From: Oscheius onirici
Taxonomy: Eukaryota > Nematoda > Chromadorea > Rhabditida > Rhabditidae
Assembly (NCBI GenBank): GCA_932521025.1
Contig: OW051472.1
Span: 5,332,001-5,396,000, forward strand
Direction of reading: 5' to 3'
Length of the DNA stretch: 64,000 bases
Of this stretch, positions 44,313 through 56,800 are shown piece after piece. Under the pieces are notes generated by a model that saw only the letters and a program-made list of their open reading frames with translations, was not told the origin of the DNA and did not search any database. Within the stretch, counting starts at the first letter, position 1. Every line of letters starts with the position of its first letter. Made by a program: the position numbers and the translations under genes.

Positions 44313-45928
44313 TTAGTTCGGTCCTCCATCCAGAGTGTAATTACAGTGGACCAGTCCGTAATCCCCGAGACTCGTGTCAAAGTAGCTGAAAAGAAATCAA
44401 TTCGTTTACGTGAGATACACAACTCACATGACGTGGTCATTGAAGTTGTCATCGACCTTGTTTCCGTCGGAACAGTTCATGTCTTCGTCCTGGTTGGTAC
44501 AAAGAGTGTAATTGGCTCCGGGACCCATGTCTTCCGCAGCGTAATAGGCCTAAATTTGGTCTTTTCCGCATCAATTACTTCTTTTTTGCCTCAGAACGAT
44601 GATGTCTATAGCCTTCCATATTCTTCAGAGGCAAGTGGGCAATCATGTCGTGACTGTGAACGACGCGCCAGGCATTAGGAACATCTCGGTCTACGGCATC
44701 AGCATAAGTGCTATCCCCCGTTCTTGGCTCCCCGAAAGTCATCAGAAGAGTCTGAAAGAGATTGGAAACTACTCTCTAGTTCTGTTTACCTGACTGGCGG
44801 GGAAGAGATTATTGAATCGGATGTGACTGGCACATAGGGCTGCCAAAGCAGCTCCCAAAGAGTGACCGGTTATCCAGAGCTGGTAGTTCGGATACTTGTT
44901 GGCTAGAGCCAGAAAGTCGTCCTTCAGACCCTTGTTCCAGATGTCAAAGAAGGCGTCGGCAAAGTACTTGGACACAACCCCGCCAGCTGCCCAGTTCACC
45001 TGAAAAGTTAGTGATAGCGAAGGATACAGATCTTTTACGGGAATAAATCAAACTACAGTAGTGTTTCAGTCAATCCAGGACATTTGGCTCTTTCTAACAC
45101 CCGCAAGTTATGAGTCTAATTGGAAACGACCTCAAATCTCAAAGAGTTCCCAAAACAACCGCAACGTGTTCAGTTCCTCATCAATTCCGCTTTACAATTA
45201 CCTGCTATTTATTGTAAGAGGCTCTTGTAAAGTTAAAGCTAGAGATTCCTCCTCTTCACCTATTATTTTGTTATTTCGCGGAGCCCTTATTCCTTTTCAT
45301 TCCTCACTTGTCTCACCGTCCCAGCCACTCAAAGGAACTACCAAAGGTAATTTAAGAAAGTTTATGCACTTGAATTTCCTGTTTAGAACCAAGCCAAATA
45401 AAAGTCAGTCTTTGTTGGGCAAGTTTTTCTTGAAAAAAAAAGTTCTAACAAATGGGCTGATACACTGCTTCGGAACATTTGTGCAGTGGGAGATTGCGTG
45501 GATTCGAAAAACTTTGCCCAGATTTGCACGGTTCGGTCTACCTTATGTGCAAAGACAGTCTGCTCGCTCTCGATGATCATCTGTGTCCCGATCATCGTTC
45601 CTCTGAACGCGATGACGATAGCCTGGTCTCCCGTTGCGTAAGCAGTGAATGCGGAACACGTATCGATGAACAGTTTGTCACATTTCACCTCGATTCTCCG
45701 TTTGATCTGAACATTCAGTTTTATTCAAACAAAGTCATATTACAGCTCCTCCATTGAAGCGATTCTCAATGCAATATTGAGGATGGAGCATATAGGCGGC
45801 TGCAGAAGCTGGAAGGAACCGATTTCGGGCCAAATGGTCCTATATAAACTTTCTTCCGGTCAATTTTCCCAACAAAATACCGAATAGCCCGCTAAAGTCA
45901 GAGGAAGAATAAATAACAGGAAGAGCAT
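44313..45928 (-). CDS. Secreted class 3 lipase
   Basis: Seven exons on minus: 45889-45928, 45744-45808, 45542-45706, 44790-44999, 44590-44751, 44428-44549 and 44313-44385, giving 278 residues. Signal peptide MLFLLFILPLTLA. Lipase_3 features: DTCSAFTAYATGDQAIVIAF then RGT, the nucleophile elbow LWITGHSLGAALAALCASH (Ser), FGEPRTGDSTYADAV (Asp region), HSHDMIAHLP (His region), and a nematode-type Cys-rich end (LCTNQDEDMNCSDG). Likely substrate is acylglycerols, extracellular or gut; inferred. Two introns need GC donors: after 45889 (GCGG|GCTATT) and after 44590 (GAG|GCAAAA). Phase only works with these. Confidence 0.85.
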
Positions 45929-46088
45929 TTCCCGGAGAAAGACGCGAACTGACCGAGAAAGAAGCTGGAGCCTAATCAGAGCATCTGATAAGGCGCATCC
46001 TGGCTCGAGAATCTAGCCAAGATTGAAGATCAGACTTCCTTAGACGACAAACAATAATAATTACAACTAATGAGGCAATTCTAGTAGC

Positions 46089-49000
46089 TTAGGCGTTGTA
46101 GCGGACGTTCCTGAGAGCTTTGGTCCTGTAGTTGAGGTCTTGGGTAGCCCTCTCGATGTTGATTTCGCCAGAAGCTTCATAACCACTGTATTCGGTGAAG
46201 TTGTTCGAGCCGCGCTTGGCATAGCGATCGGCCACGATGAGAGGAGCAGGAATAGACACGGTCGAATTGACGATGTCATGAGCGAATGACAGACCATGTG
46301 TCATGGCCTACAATCGAAATTTAGGCTGGTGTGAAAGGAGATTTATCTGAATGACATCCTGCGGCATGCCGCTATCGTCGTAGAGAACGGAATATTTGGG
46401 GGTTCGTGCAGTTCCTTTGAAAGCATTGTGAGGGTTCAGGAAGAATTCCGTGATGGCAGACGAAATGATGCAGCGGTCGACGACAATTCCCGGAGGAATG
46501 TTCTGCTCACTAGCGTTCCTTCCCTGGACGATCTGAACCAAAAGTTATCTAGAAGAGGAAAGCGGACAGACCTTGTTGTAGAAACGTTCGTTATGGCCCT
46601 TCATGACAGCAATCAAGGTCAACTTTGGCTTATATTGTTGGCTGATCTTCGAGCAGGCTTGACGTATCTTCTGGAGATAGTTGCCGGCAACCAGAGTGAA
46701 TTGCCCTTCGGAAATGCCATTGAAATAGACGATGAGATGATTCGGGACGACTTTTCTGTTCACACGGCACTGAAGGATCGTCTCCTCAAAGATGTCTTGC
46801 AACTTGTCCTCGAGAGCCTAAATAATGAAGAAATTATTTTTTTAACGAAATCTAACAGACTTCAGGAACATGAGCTGACAGATATTCGTAGCCTCCCAAG
46901 TAGTACTGAGGACTCTTCTGTGAGTTGGCAACATTACCAACAACACTCGGTTTTCCATACTTCTCGCCACGTTCCTTCTCCCACGGAGTCAGCGGAGCCG
47001 GGTGGTTGAATTCGAAGCCGAGAACAGACGAGCAGGATCGATGAGCCAGGATCTGCAGCGTAAGGTAACAGAAAAAAATCAAATGGATGTACTTTGTTTT
47101 AGGATCACTGCCAGTCAAGATTAGCTTTGTAAGGCCGCCAAGTTTGGAATTGGTTTTCATAATGACGTTCTCCAAAGTCTGTGCTTGGTTCTTCTGGACA
47201 GTCGACGCCAGCTTGCTGAACTTGATCTCCTGGGTCAACATGTTCTGAATAGCTTCCTCCTTCTTGATAAAGTCTGAGAAAATGATTTGGGAGGGAGAAG
47301 CATACTATGGAGGGTGACACAGTCCGACGATACGATCATTACCAGCTGCATACCGTCAGCCTTGGCTTTGGCCATGTACTGCTTGACAGTTCCCTCGTTG
47401 GGATTTCTCTCAATCCATGATGCCGGCGGAGATATCCTCCTGCCTTTAACATTTCCCATCTTCACAAGACGATTGACATATTCGCTAAAATAAAAAGTAT
47501 GGTAGAATAGGAAGTTCGCTTACTTGACCATGGCTCCGCTGTCGGCATCTCTTCCAGCCAGCTGACCGTAGACGACCCACTTAGAGAGAACCATAGGAGA
47601 GTAGAACTTGCCGTTGTTCTTCCAGACACACTGAATGACAAAAACATTGAAAATAATGGGCAGAATATTACATTGCGTTCAACGGCGAGTCTTGTTATCA
47701 CCAATACGGAGAAGAGGAGAGGGAAGAATGCGTGCTTGAACTGTCGTGAAGGTGTCTTCGACAGTGATGCCAGCCTGCTTCATGTACGGGTTGCTGTTGT
47801 TCAGCTGGACAGTCTTTCTCATGGCTTCAGTTTGACGGCTTCGATCGATCGGGTCGGCGATTCCCATCTTAGAGATCTGGTCGGAGGTCTGCTGCGAGCC
47901 TGTGACTCGTTGACTTGAAGCAACTTGGAGCAGTTCAATAGGGTAGAATTTATCGGACTTTCCGATGCATTCGATGATCAAGAAGACTGTCGGGTGCTTG
48001 AGGTGGATCGAATATTTCGCCTGGAAGTATTGAGCGACGGACATCCTTTTGCCAGCAACTTCGATCCTGCAACGTTGTGTTATTTAAAGGAATGGCGGTG
48101 AACGTACTGATGACTTGCAGCTCCAGCAGTGATGATTCCAGTGACAGGGAAGATTTGCTACTTTCCATAGGTCATCACGACGATACGCTTCCAGGATTTG
48201 CCTTCTCTTGACGTTGAGCTCGTTATCGGTCGGAGAATTACGGATCATCGAGAGATGTGTGATCTTTTCGTAAAGGTTCTGATCGTCGATGTGGAAAGCC
48301 GTCTTCTTGAATGAAACGAGCAACATTATTGACATCACAAAAACAACGCTTACCATCAATGACTGCCATCGGGACGGGATTTCCATTGGGACCTTCGAGA
48401 ATCTTCACAGCCTTGTTGCAGCCGGCACCAGTGTATTGTCCATCTGGCAGAGCAGGAATATCGTCACGCTTGAAAACGTTCATGTCCGGCTGATAGAGGT
48501 AATGTGTGCCGTTTCCGTAGGTAATGAAATCGTTTGTGTTCATAAGCGGGCTTTGTCCGACTATGATATTGAGAACTTCGCAGAGTGCGATCTTCTGCAC
48601 CGGGCATGACCTTGGCTGCCTTGAGAATCTCGTTCAAATTACTCTGAAGAAGAACTTAAAAGAACGATGAGATATGGTACCTGGAAAGACTCGGAAGCCT
48701 TCTTGATGACAACGCGGAAGCCGACAGCATCGTCAAAGCCTGTAATGTAGCTGGCTGGCAGCTCGAACTTCTTCTCGCCGTTGACTTCCAGCTGCTTCAG
48801 TGTCAGGCAGGCAGCTCGATCGTAGTACACGGAATGGTTGTCTCCGAAGAATTTCTTCTCTTGTTCCAGAAGCTTCTTATAGATTCGCACTGTGACACTT
48901 TTACGCTCTTGTTCCGTGAAACTGTAAAGATAACATGTTACTTAATAGAAAAAATCAGAACTAACTCGTCTCTGGTTTGTTTAGTCAGCTCCTTGAGCTT

Positions 49001-49263
49001 TTCTTCTCCATCTCCGGTCTTGAAGACCACATACATTCACTGATCGTACTTGTAGAACGGGATATTTGGCTTCAGGCCTAAAATTCGTAACTTTTCATGG
49101 AAAATAGTTTCGACGATAAACGATTTTTTAGAAGGGAGTAAATGAATTTACCGATTCGGACGACATTTGTCTTGATTTCGACCACCGTTCCCTTGGTGCC
49201 AGGAGCCTGCTTTTTAGCCAATTGGACTGAGCTGACGGCGAGTTTTGACATTTGTTGTTCCAT
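46089..49263 (-). pseudogene. WAGO-like Argonaute, multiply disabled
   Basis: Minus-strand exons carry clear Argonaute homology: N-domain YKYDQ-stop-MYVVFKTGDG; a PAZ-side ALCEVLNIIVGQSP; the L2 region TVFLIIECIGKSDKFYPIEL; MID FYSPMVLSKWVVYG; PIWI NHPAPLT, PNHLIVYFNGISEGQF and AKRGSNNFTEYSGYE. Catalytic Asp positions read E and N, so it belongs with non-slicing WAGO-type proteins. Disablements: TGA 49037-49039; +1 shift near 48598-48606; exon phase clash at 48305/48354; shift near 48193-48212; TAG 48158-48160; TGA 47679-47681; shift near 47013-47030; a donor reading CAG|ATAAAT at 46345-46346. Many exons between these are fully intact, so decay is recent, or the assembly is faulty here. Confidence 0.75.
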
Positions 49264-49943
49264 TTCCCTAAAATGAGAATTACTTCCAGAAAAAAAACTA
49301 CAAAAAAGCTACAAAGGATCGAGAAAGAACAAGAGAAAGCAACGACCGAACTTTTTAGGAAAGAAAAATCGGCTCCAGGCAATTGTCTTACGCAAGGGAC
49401 CGGAAAATCGTGACAGGACCTAATAACGCGAGTTTTTGAAATTTAGGACATATTTTTTTCAACTTTTCTGTTTGTCGTTGATTACTTTCTAGAAAAATTC
49501 ATCATAAAGAAAGTTTTGACGTGTTCAATTAGTAAATATGTATGAAGCGTTTTTTACGTTGCTAGCAAGAAAAAATTTGGGTTGTAGTTTTTACTTTAAC
49601 TAGGGCCCATACTTATCGAACAAGCCTAAAATTGAGTTTTCCATCCTTTTTCACCTTTCTAACCACATTTATTTAATTCAGTCAGTAAAACAACCTCATA
49701 CCATGATGCGGTCGAAAATAGCAATAAATCGTCAGCAATCGTTCGAAGCCGTACCACAACATGGTTTCTATTTGCTGCTCTCAAAATGACTACCTCGTCG
49801 TCCGAGTCATTTCTGATACCGCCTGACTTTCTGACAGAACATTTTCATGTAGAAAAGGCAAAATTATTAACCAGATAACGATAAATACAGTTTTTTCCCA
49901 TAATAGACTATTTGGAACCGTCTAAAAATCAAATTTTCAGGAG
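49264..49943. other. Spacer between Argonaute locus and LAMTOR3-like gene
   Basis: It is AT-rich with no gene. It holds one isolated copy of the GGGCCCATACTT word that dominates the LAMTOR3 intron. Confidence 0.35.
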
Positions 49944-51318
49944 ATGACAGGAACGGATCTTATTCAAGAATTCGAGCGCATCTTGAAGATGTGTGACAGC
50001 GCCCAGACTTTTTTCATTACAGACCCCGAAGGTACTTTTGTCCTCTTTGCTTGTGATTTCTTTCAGGCGTGCCGATTCTCACAGTTGGTGAGGAGCTCCG
50101 CGGCCGACAGTTAATAATCTCAAACTTTCAAGGAGCCATTGACCAGATAAATAAAATGGGCCTAGGCCAGCATCAAACGTCATTTTTCTCGTACGAAGCC
50201 ACACAAATTGTCATTTTGACCTTCGCCGACTTTTCCGTCAACGTCTTCATCTGTTCGAATCAAGCCGAATCGGTTAATGTTGGTCTAATGATGAAGCTGC
50301 GGAGCGAAATTTTCAGAGTTCGTTTTTTTCAAGTTTGCCTCCTTTGAGAAAGTAACCTTTAAAATTTTCGCTGTGAGACCAGTTGTGAGGGAAAATTTAA
50401 ATATAGGTCCCCACACAAGTAAAGGTCCCCCGATGGAACTATGAGTCCACACCCAACGGTATTGGGGCCTATATTTTTATGGGGACTCATATTTTCAATC
50501 AGGGGTCCGGGGACCTCTACTTTAATAGCATGAAAGTACGGGTACCCACTTTTGTACTGGTGGGACCCATAATTGAATTACCCGGTTCTATTTAAGTAGA
50601 GGTCCCGAAACATTCAAGTATAGGGCCCACCGGTCAAATTAAAGTATGGGTCCCAACATTTTTCATCGGGGTTTTTTTTTAATTTCAAAAAGACTTTCGA
50701 AGGAAATTGATTGTAGACTGGTTGCAAAACGTTTTGACAGCTTGAAGAATGCTTTTTGAGAAAAAATAGTGAATAAATAAGCAAGAAATCAAAGAAAAGG
50801 AAGCCAAGAGAAAAATAAAATAGGAAAAGAGTTTGTAGGCCAAGCAATTTAAAGGTCTAAAAACTACAGTAACCCTGGAGATGTGGGGCATTTTTCAATG
50901 CACTATGTGTTCCACCTCCTATGACCGGAGTGGGACTCTTACTTGAATGTGTGGGAAGTTATACTTCAATCGGTGCCTTGGCGGATGATTTTTTCAAATT
51001 CTGGTGGGGCCTATACTTGCATGTAACCCTGGGGACCTTTATTTAATTCTGGTGGAACCTTATTTTAAATTATCCCAGTTGTGACGAATAAAACGTTAAG
51101 ATTTTGGTTATTTAGCTGCAAATACGCTGGCTAAATTGACAACCGGTCTGGTAACGACAATTTTAAATGTGAATTTAACCCAGCATTCGTCGATACAAAC
51201 AATATTTCAAACCAATTTTTAGATTCTTCCGTCTCTCATGGAAGCAGTTCCGCAAGTGCTTGAAGATCGCAGTCATGGCACAAATTACTACGACAGAGTC
51301 TTATTAACTTTCTTCTGA
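49944..51318 (+). CDS. LAMTOR3/MP1-like Ragulator subunit
   Basis: Three exons in phase: 49944-50031, 50067-50317 and 51223-51318, giving 144 residues. Roadblock/LC7-fold features in MP1 order: ILKMCDSAQTFFITDPEGVP, SNFQGAIDQINKMGLGQHQT, then FSYEATQIVILTFADFSVNV, and ILPSLMEAVPQVLED at the end. LAMTOR3 pairs with LAMTOR2 in the lysosomal Ragulator scaffold that recruits Rag GTPases and mTORC1. The ATG is 3 bases after a TTTTCAG. The second intron is unusually long (905 nt) and filled by a degenerate repeat. Confidence 0.8.
50385..51075. repeat. Degenerate GGGNCC(T/C)ATA repeat array in LAMTOR3 intron 2
   Basis: Words of the type GGGGCCTATACTT, GGGTCCCATAATT, GTAGAGGTCCC and TATAGGGCCCACC recur roughly every 25-40 bases with A/T-rich spacers, in two blocks (50385-50675 and 50915-51075). 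Units are diverged and irregular rather than exact tandem repeats. Confidence 0.6.
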
Positions 51319-51485
51319 AAAGCTATCTACCGTCGGATAATAAAGATTACCATAACATCATCTTCGTATAAGGAAAGTACGCGAAATGAATTTATGAGCG
51401 TTAGAAACAAATACGCAATCGAGACCGGTGGCATCTTGGGAGAAGATCAATGGAGAATAGACAGCAGATCTCCCGGCCACCGAGA

Positions 51486-52565
51486 CTATTTTTTGACGCC
51501 ACCAAATTTTTTCCGCTCGTAGAAGAGATCCGTCTTGGCGCTTCCCAGGTTGACAATCTTTGGGCAGCCGTCTCGATCCTTTTCCTGGATTGTACACTCC
51601 TTGCAATAGTAAGCGTCGCTGCAGCCGGGTCCCCCACAGATCACACAGCGGCCCTGAAAAGAACCTTGTTATAGCTTGAGCCAGAAACATCGCCGCAAGT
51701 TTTTTGTGTTAGGAGATGCCTTTGTGACTGTCAGGGAATATATGCCGCGAAAGGAAAAAAAGAAGTGCTCGGATGATGAAGAAAATCCTACAAAATGTCC
51801 GGTTGAGCTCGGTAAAGACAAAAAGAGACCTATAGTCCTGAAGAAAGATGAGACGGATCCGGACAACTGGAAACGGAACCAACCACATGTGACCCAGGGA
51901 ATGTACTGAATACTTGAGGTGAGCGCAGAACAATGATCTGGTCGATTTTGAAACGAAAAAAGGGACGTGCTGAGATACGGAAGAAGTAAAACGGCCTCCG
52001 GGCCCGAGTCGACCGTAACAGTAAAGCGCATTTTCGGGGGAAGAAAAACTTTCGTCTATTTTGAACATAGGCTCCACGAATACCGTGGAGTGCTTACGTT
52101 CAAAATGGGTACCAAGGTTTCTTCATTCCTTCAAAAGCTGGGCGGGCCCGGTGGACAACCCTGTGGGAAAGAATCATTTGAGTTGGTGGAAGATACCGTC
52201 CGGAAGACAGATGAAGGAATGAGAAGAACCGAGTCGACCCGGGGAAAGTTTCCTAGGGGGAAAACAAAAGTATGGTTTGAATAGAGACAACAAGGCAGAG
52301 AAAGAAGGAAAATGAATGATGACTGGCTGGTGAAGCGTTAAAAATGGTTAAAAACTAGCCTGATACGATCCGTAGTTGCACTCTTCGCATATACGGACCA
52401 AGGCGGCAGGTCGCACGTACGAATCACAGATAACGCAACGGCCATCACCTGAGAAAAATATATAAATAAGGAACAAAACAAAGGTTTACATTTGTCGCAG
52501 AGACGTCCAATAGCCACTCCGGGCTGTTTTCTGCAGAAGATGAGATCGGGATGGTGCTTGGCCAT
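51486..52565 (-). CDS. phf-5: PHF5A, SF3b-complex zinc-finger protein
   Basis: Three exons in phase on minus: 52490-52565, 52360-52448 and 51486-51653, giving exactly 110 residues, the conserved family length. Sequence is nearly invariant: [79 protein letters not shown], and [11 protein letters not shown]. The many CxxC pairs bind zinc in the knotted PHF5A fold. It sits in the U2 snRNP SF3b complex and in chromatin complexes. Intron 2 (51654-52359, 706 nt) starts with a GC donor (TATCAG|GCTAGT), required because the conserved [13 protein letters not shown] junction is phase 0. Confidence 0.95.
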
Positions 52566-53085
52566 CTGAAAGTCTCGAAATTAGTGAAGTTTTGATTTTT
52601 TTTTCAAAGAAAGAAGTTCGAATATAAGATCACGGGTGAAGGAGCTCGGGGAGAATACGTTCGAAATAGCGACTAGACTGATCGTGACGGGACCCAGTGT
52701 AACTTGTACAAAAGTTTTGGCCAAATGGGCATGCCATGTTCGGCTACCAGGTCCAGATTCGGGAAAACAAAGGGTGTTAGTATTACATGCTAAAACAGGC
52801 AACATGACTCGCATTCTTTGTAAATTTGAGGTTTTTGCCTATTTGTCGAAGTTCTAGCTCAGCATGTTAGGCAACAAAATGGCAAAATTTGGGACAAAGT
52901 CAAAAAGACTGGAACTCTGGCCAACAGTAAAATTTACGTCTGAACTTTCCCGCTCATTGAATGGTCGGAATTGACAGTAAGTTAGGGATTCAAACCAAAC
53001 TCTTTTCTAACAAGACAACAAGGAAAAACTTCATTTTATGTCTGAAATATCTGCACAACATTAAGAATATGACAATTTTGAGCAC
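52566..53085. other. No supported gene
   Basis: A 73-codon plus frame at 52636-52857 has no splice or family support. Confidence 0.3.
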
Positions 53086-53441
53086 CTAATATGTAGAAGG
53101 CTTGGCTTCCTCAACAGTGAAAGACTCGAGATGCTGGAGAAGTGAATTCACAGCCACGAGATCCTGTGGGTTGGTTTCAGCCTCCTTGAGAGGAAGGCCA
53201 TGAATACGGGTACAGAGCTCTTCTAAATTAGATGATTTTGTAAGTAGAAGTTTAAAACACCTTCATAATTGCCAGGAACGTTTTCCAAGGTCGTGTTGGA
53301 GAGCGTATCGGCCAACGCGAGCATGCCGTTATCCTCATCGACAGCGGGAGCAAGCAGCTGACCGAAATTCATGGAATTCATCTCTTCTACAGCTTCCTGG
53401 AGGCTCTCTGCTGCCTGACGTTCCTGATCGAACATGTCCAT
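53086..53441 (-). CDS. Small unrecognised protein, possible operon partner of EDEM3
   Basis: Two exons in phase on minus: 53261-53441 and 53086-53222, giving about 105 residues. It is acidic and helical (DMFDQERQAAESLQEAVEEM, then NGMLALADTLSNTTLENVPG and LVAVNSLLQHLESFTVEEA). The ATG lies 5 bases after an AATAAAGATTTTCAG, which looks like a polyadenylation signal plus trans-splice acceptor. It is on the same strand about 410 bases downstream of the EDEM3 stop. No motif or membrane segment; family not recognised. Confidence 0.6.
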
Positions 53442-53851
53442 GAGAGCTGAAAATCTTTATTTAACCTTTCAGTCCCATCGTCGCAGCCACCTTTTAGGGT
53501 TCAAAAAAAACTTTTAGGGTTTCGTGTGTTTCCACCCTAACGGTCTATAGCTTCTATTATCAGCCTTCCCCCCTTATTTTATTCACTTGGTGTATAACAG
53601 CTCTTAGAACATGGAGAGTTTTTGTCAATTTCGGTTCACGCGAGTCGGTTTTCAAAAATTAAAGATGTTGGCTAGCTGTTTTCACGAACCGGGGATCTTT
53701 TAGCCGCTGAGCAGTATAATAATAGGTGAAAAATGGCAAAGATTAATAGCAACAACCTGATTCTTTTGAAATTGGTAATTTCGGGCTAGAAACTTTGCTG
53801 GGAAGCTCCTGGTTGTCTCAATGAGACAGCTCGACGAAAAAGAGCCAAAGG

Positions 53852-56800
53852 CTAACCTTTGGACACTGGAATTTTCGAGTTCATAAATCCTCTGTTGGTG
53901 AGATGGCGAGATCCGCGGGAATACGGGTAGGCACGAGTCGGAGACGAACACGGCGTACGATTTCGATTCAGAGAAAAGAGCAGCGCCGTACCCTTGAGAT
54001 TGCGAATTTTCGTCGTTCGGTAAAACTTGGGCTGTTTGATGACGCCTCTCAGGACGGAAAGCTTCTGGTCGTCACGGTTCTGCAAAAAATGAAAACTTTG
54101 GGTGTTTCTATGAAAATCTGACCACAACGGTTCGACTGCCTCGTCGGCGAAGAGACGAATGGAGGCGCAAGGAAAGCGGGCCGACCGAGACGGACGACGA
54201 GCTGGTGGTAGCTGTGACGGGGAGACAGAAACGACAGACGCCTTGTCCATTACACGTACAGTAAGAGGTCGAGCAGCCCTAAAACGATGATTTTGGGGGA
54301 AAATGGTGAAAAAGAAACCTGGACGAAGCTGAAATCGAGCGAGAAAGACGTCTGATAGCTGTTCAGCGAATAGTCGAAGGAACAGTTGAAGAACGGGGAG
54401 GCAGAATCATAGCTGAAAAGGAGGCATATCATATCAGTAATACTTTGGCAGGCTTTTCCTACAAATTGACTTTCAATTTCTTACAAATTGCCAATCAAGC
54501 AGCATTTTTCGCTAACTAGATATTTTTAAGGACCCGCTTTTTTGTCGTGACCATCAAGAATTATCCCAGACAACGAAAGAGGCTACAACTCATGATTGCT
54601 TATAAAAATAAATCATGCTTAAAATGATTTAAACGCAACTTGAAAAAAACTGCCATAAAACCTACACATTGGGAGAATAAGCGATAGAACTGTTTGCCAC
54701 CGTGCCGGGAACACACAGGTTGAGACGTTTGTGACTCTCCTCGATATCCTGTTGTTGATTTCGATTCAAAAACATCTGTCTGAGAATAAGTTTTTAGGAC
54801 GAAGTCGGTTAAAAAGAGGTGGTATTGATAGCGAAAACACACAGAAATATAACAAAGACGACATCATAAAACTCTTTATAGTGTCCCTTTAAACAAGCTA
54901 AAAAACGAAATACCCGGCATAATTGACAAAATTGCACGTATTCAAAAGGATATAATTGATGATACTTCAGGATGGAAAGATGGCCCAGAAAAAAAGCAAA
55001 TTACATAGGAATTCGTAAACATTGCATCTTTTCTTCTTTCCTCCAGCAGCGCACCTTGGTAATATCACCGTCAAATCGTCTATTTACATCGGCCAGTCGA
55101 TCCGATATTCTGATCGAGGAAATGGCCTGGCTGACGGCTTCAAAATCCTCGTCCTTCACATTCAGTTCGAGGGCTCCGTAGGCGGCTGCTCGCAACAAAT
55201 TGAAGAAGGCCAGCTGCTGTTGCGAATTCTCGAAAGCCACGACGTTTTCCAGCGAACTGACGTGTCGTTCCACTATCTGAATACGAGTTTTCTTCTTTTC
55301 GCTATACCAAAGTTTGTTGATACCGTAATCATTTTTCACTCGTTTCGAGACCAAATATTTTACAAACACAGTATACTCAATCAAGAATGCGTAGCTTAGT
55401 TTGTTCCAAAAGAAGTGAGAAGATCGTAAACCCTTCGAGGTCCTCGAGAAAATTGGAAGGTTTTACCGATGTTTCTCGATTTTTCGGTCATTTACTTTTT
55501 TTCGATGTCTCATCGTGTTGAGGTAATAAAAACCAAACTAGATAGATCCATTTAGACACCACACAATGAGTAAATGGAAGAAAACTGTTTTTGCTACTCA
55601 AAATTTATAGCAAGCAAATTTCGTTCTGGCAAAGCCAAAACCTCAGAAAAAGTTACCTCTTGATGCTCTTTCGGATCACTATTTTGAGTGACATGTTCCA
55701 GGCGCAAATTGAAGGTGAGCCGTTGCCGGACCTTATCCACTTCGATCAAATTGCCGTCCATTTGGTCACACATCTGAAAGTGTATTTTTTTAAGCGAAAA
55801 CACAAAAAAATGAACCATATTCTTTCTGAAGATGCGCTTTTCCAGCACACCATTGTAATATGCTCGCATCACGTCTTCCGGCAGCACTGGATACGTCGCC
55901 AGACGAACAATCAGCGGTTTTTCCCGTTTTCTATTGCGGTAGAGCAGCTTCTCTCCCTCGTCTCGATAGAGAAAAAGGGATGGAATTACGACATCATCGC
56001 CCGAATTCTTGTCGCCGGCCATGGCAAATGGTGGCTGGCTTTGCGAGGCTGCCGTCTCCATGTGGTCTACAAATAACATAGTAAATATAGTTGTTGTAAA
56101 AAAGTTTCCGAAGCCAGAGAAAGTGGTTTTAGTTCGGCTAGAAATTCCCGTTGTTTTGAGCTTTTGTACGTTTGAACTATGTTTTTGAAGAAACCCGCAG
56201 TGATATTTTTGATGACAAAATTGTTTTCACTTGTGCACAATTCGATAACAAGACCAGAAGCTCCAAATAAGACTGGGAAGCACATTTTCCAATATTCAGT
56301 CAGTGGGTTACATGACGCCCAGAAGCATTTCTGAGATCCGTTAACCAAGGAAAAATAACTGAAAGCATACCAATGATAATAACTCCGACGGCTCCGGCCA
56401 TTTGAGCGTGTCTCGTCTTCTCGTGGAACATGCAGTCTGATCGTTCAAGAACGGCAATTCTGCCGCGGATCTAAACTTTTTTTTAAACAGACCTAAATGA
56501 GAAAAAACCTTTTCCGAATTGGTTAAAGGACTGCATCCGCGGAATGGTTCCGCCACGGCAATTTCTCCCTCTACTGAAACTTCCATCAAACTCAGTCCGT
56601 ACTGAGCCGGAGAGGCTGAAATGGAAAGAATTCCGAGATAGGGCGCTGAGAGAAGCTGCACAAAATAGTCTATCTTCTGTTCCAGAACTGGAAAGAGGCT
56701 GGTGAGTATGGTCTCGAAAAGCGAACCACCGTTCTCCTTCTCCAGTGTGGCCGCATAGATGGCCATCTCTTGCATAAATTCGATTCCGGCCTTGGCCATC

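Noticed and set aside
45061-45576. Plus-strand frame of 171 codons in the lipase intron
   Set aside because: It overlaps the dispersed-repeat-like sequence, has no splice support, and its end runs antisense to the lipase exon.
49037-49039. Selenocysteine reading of the Argonaute TGA
   Set aside because: Argonautes are not selenoproteins, and other disablements in the same gene make a plain nonsense codon or an error far more likely.
51676-52284. Plus-strand frames inside PHF5A intron 2
   Set aside because: They are basic, low-information frames without splice logic or family resemblance, lying antisense in an intron.
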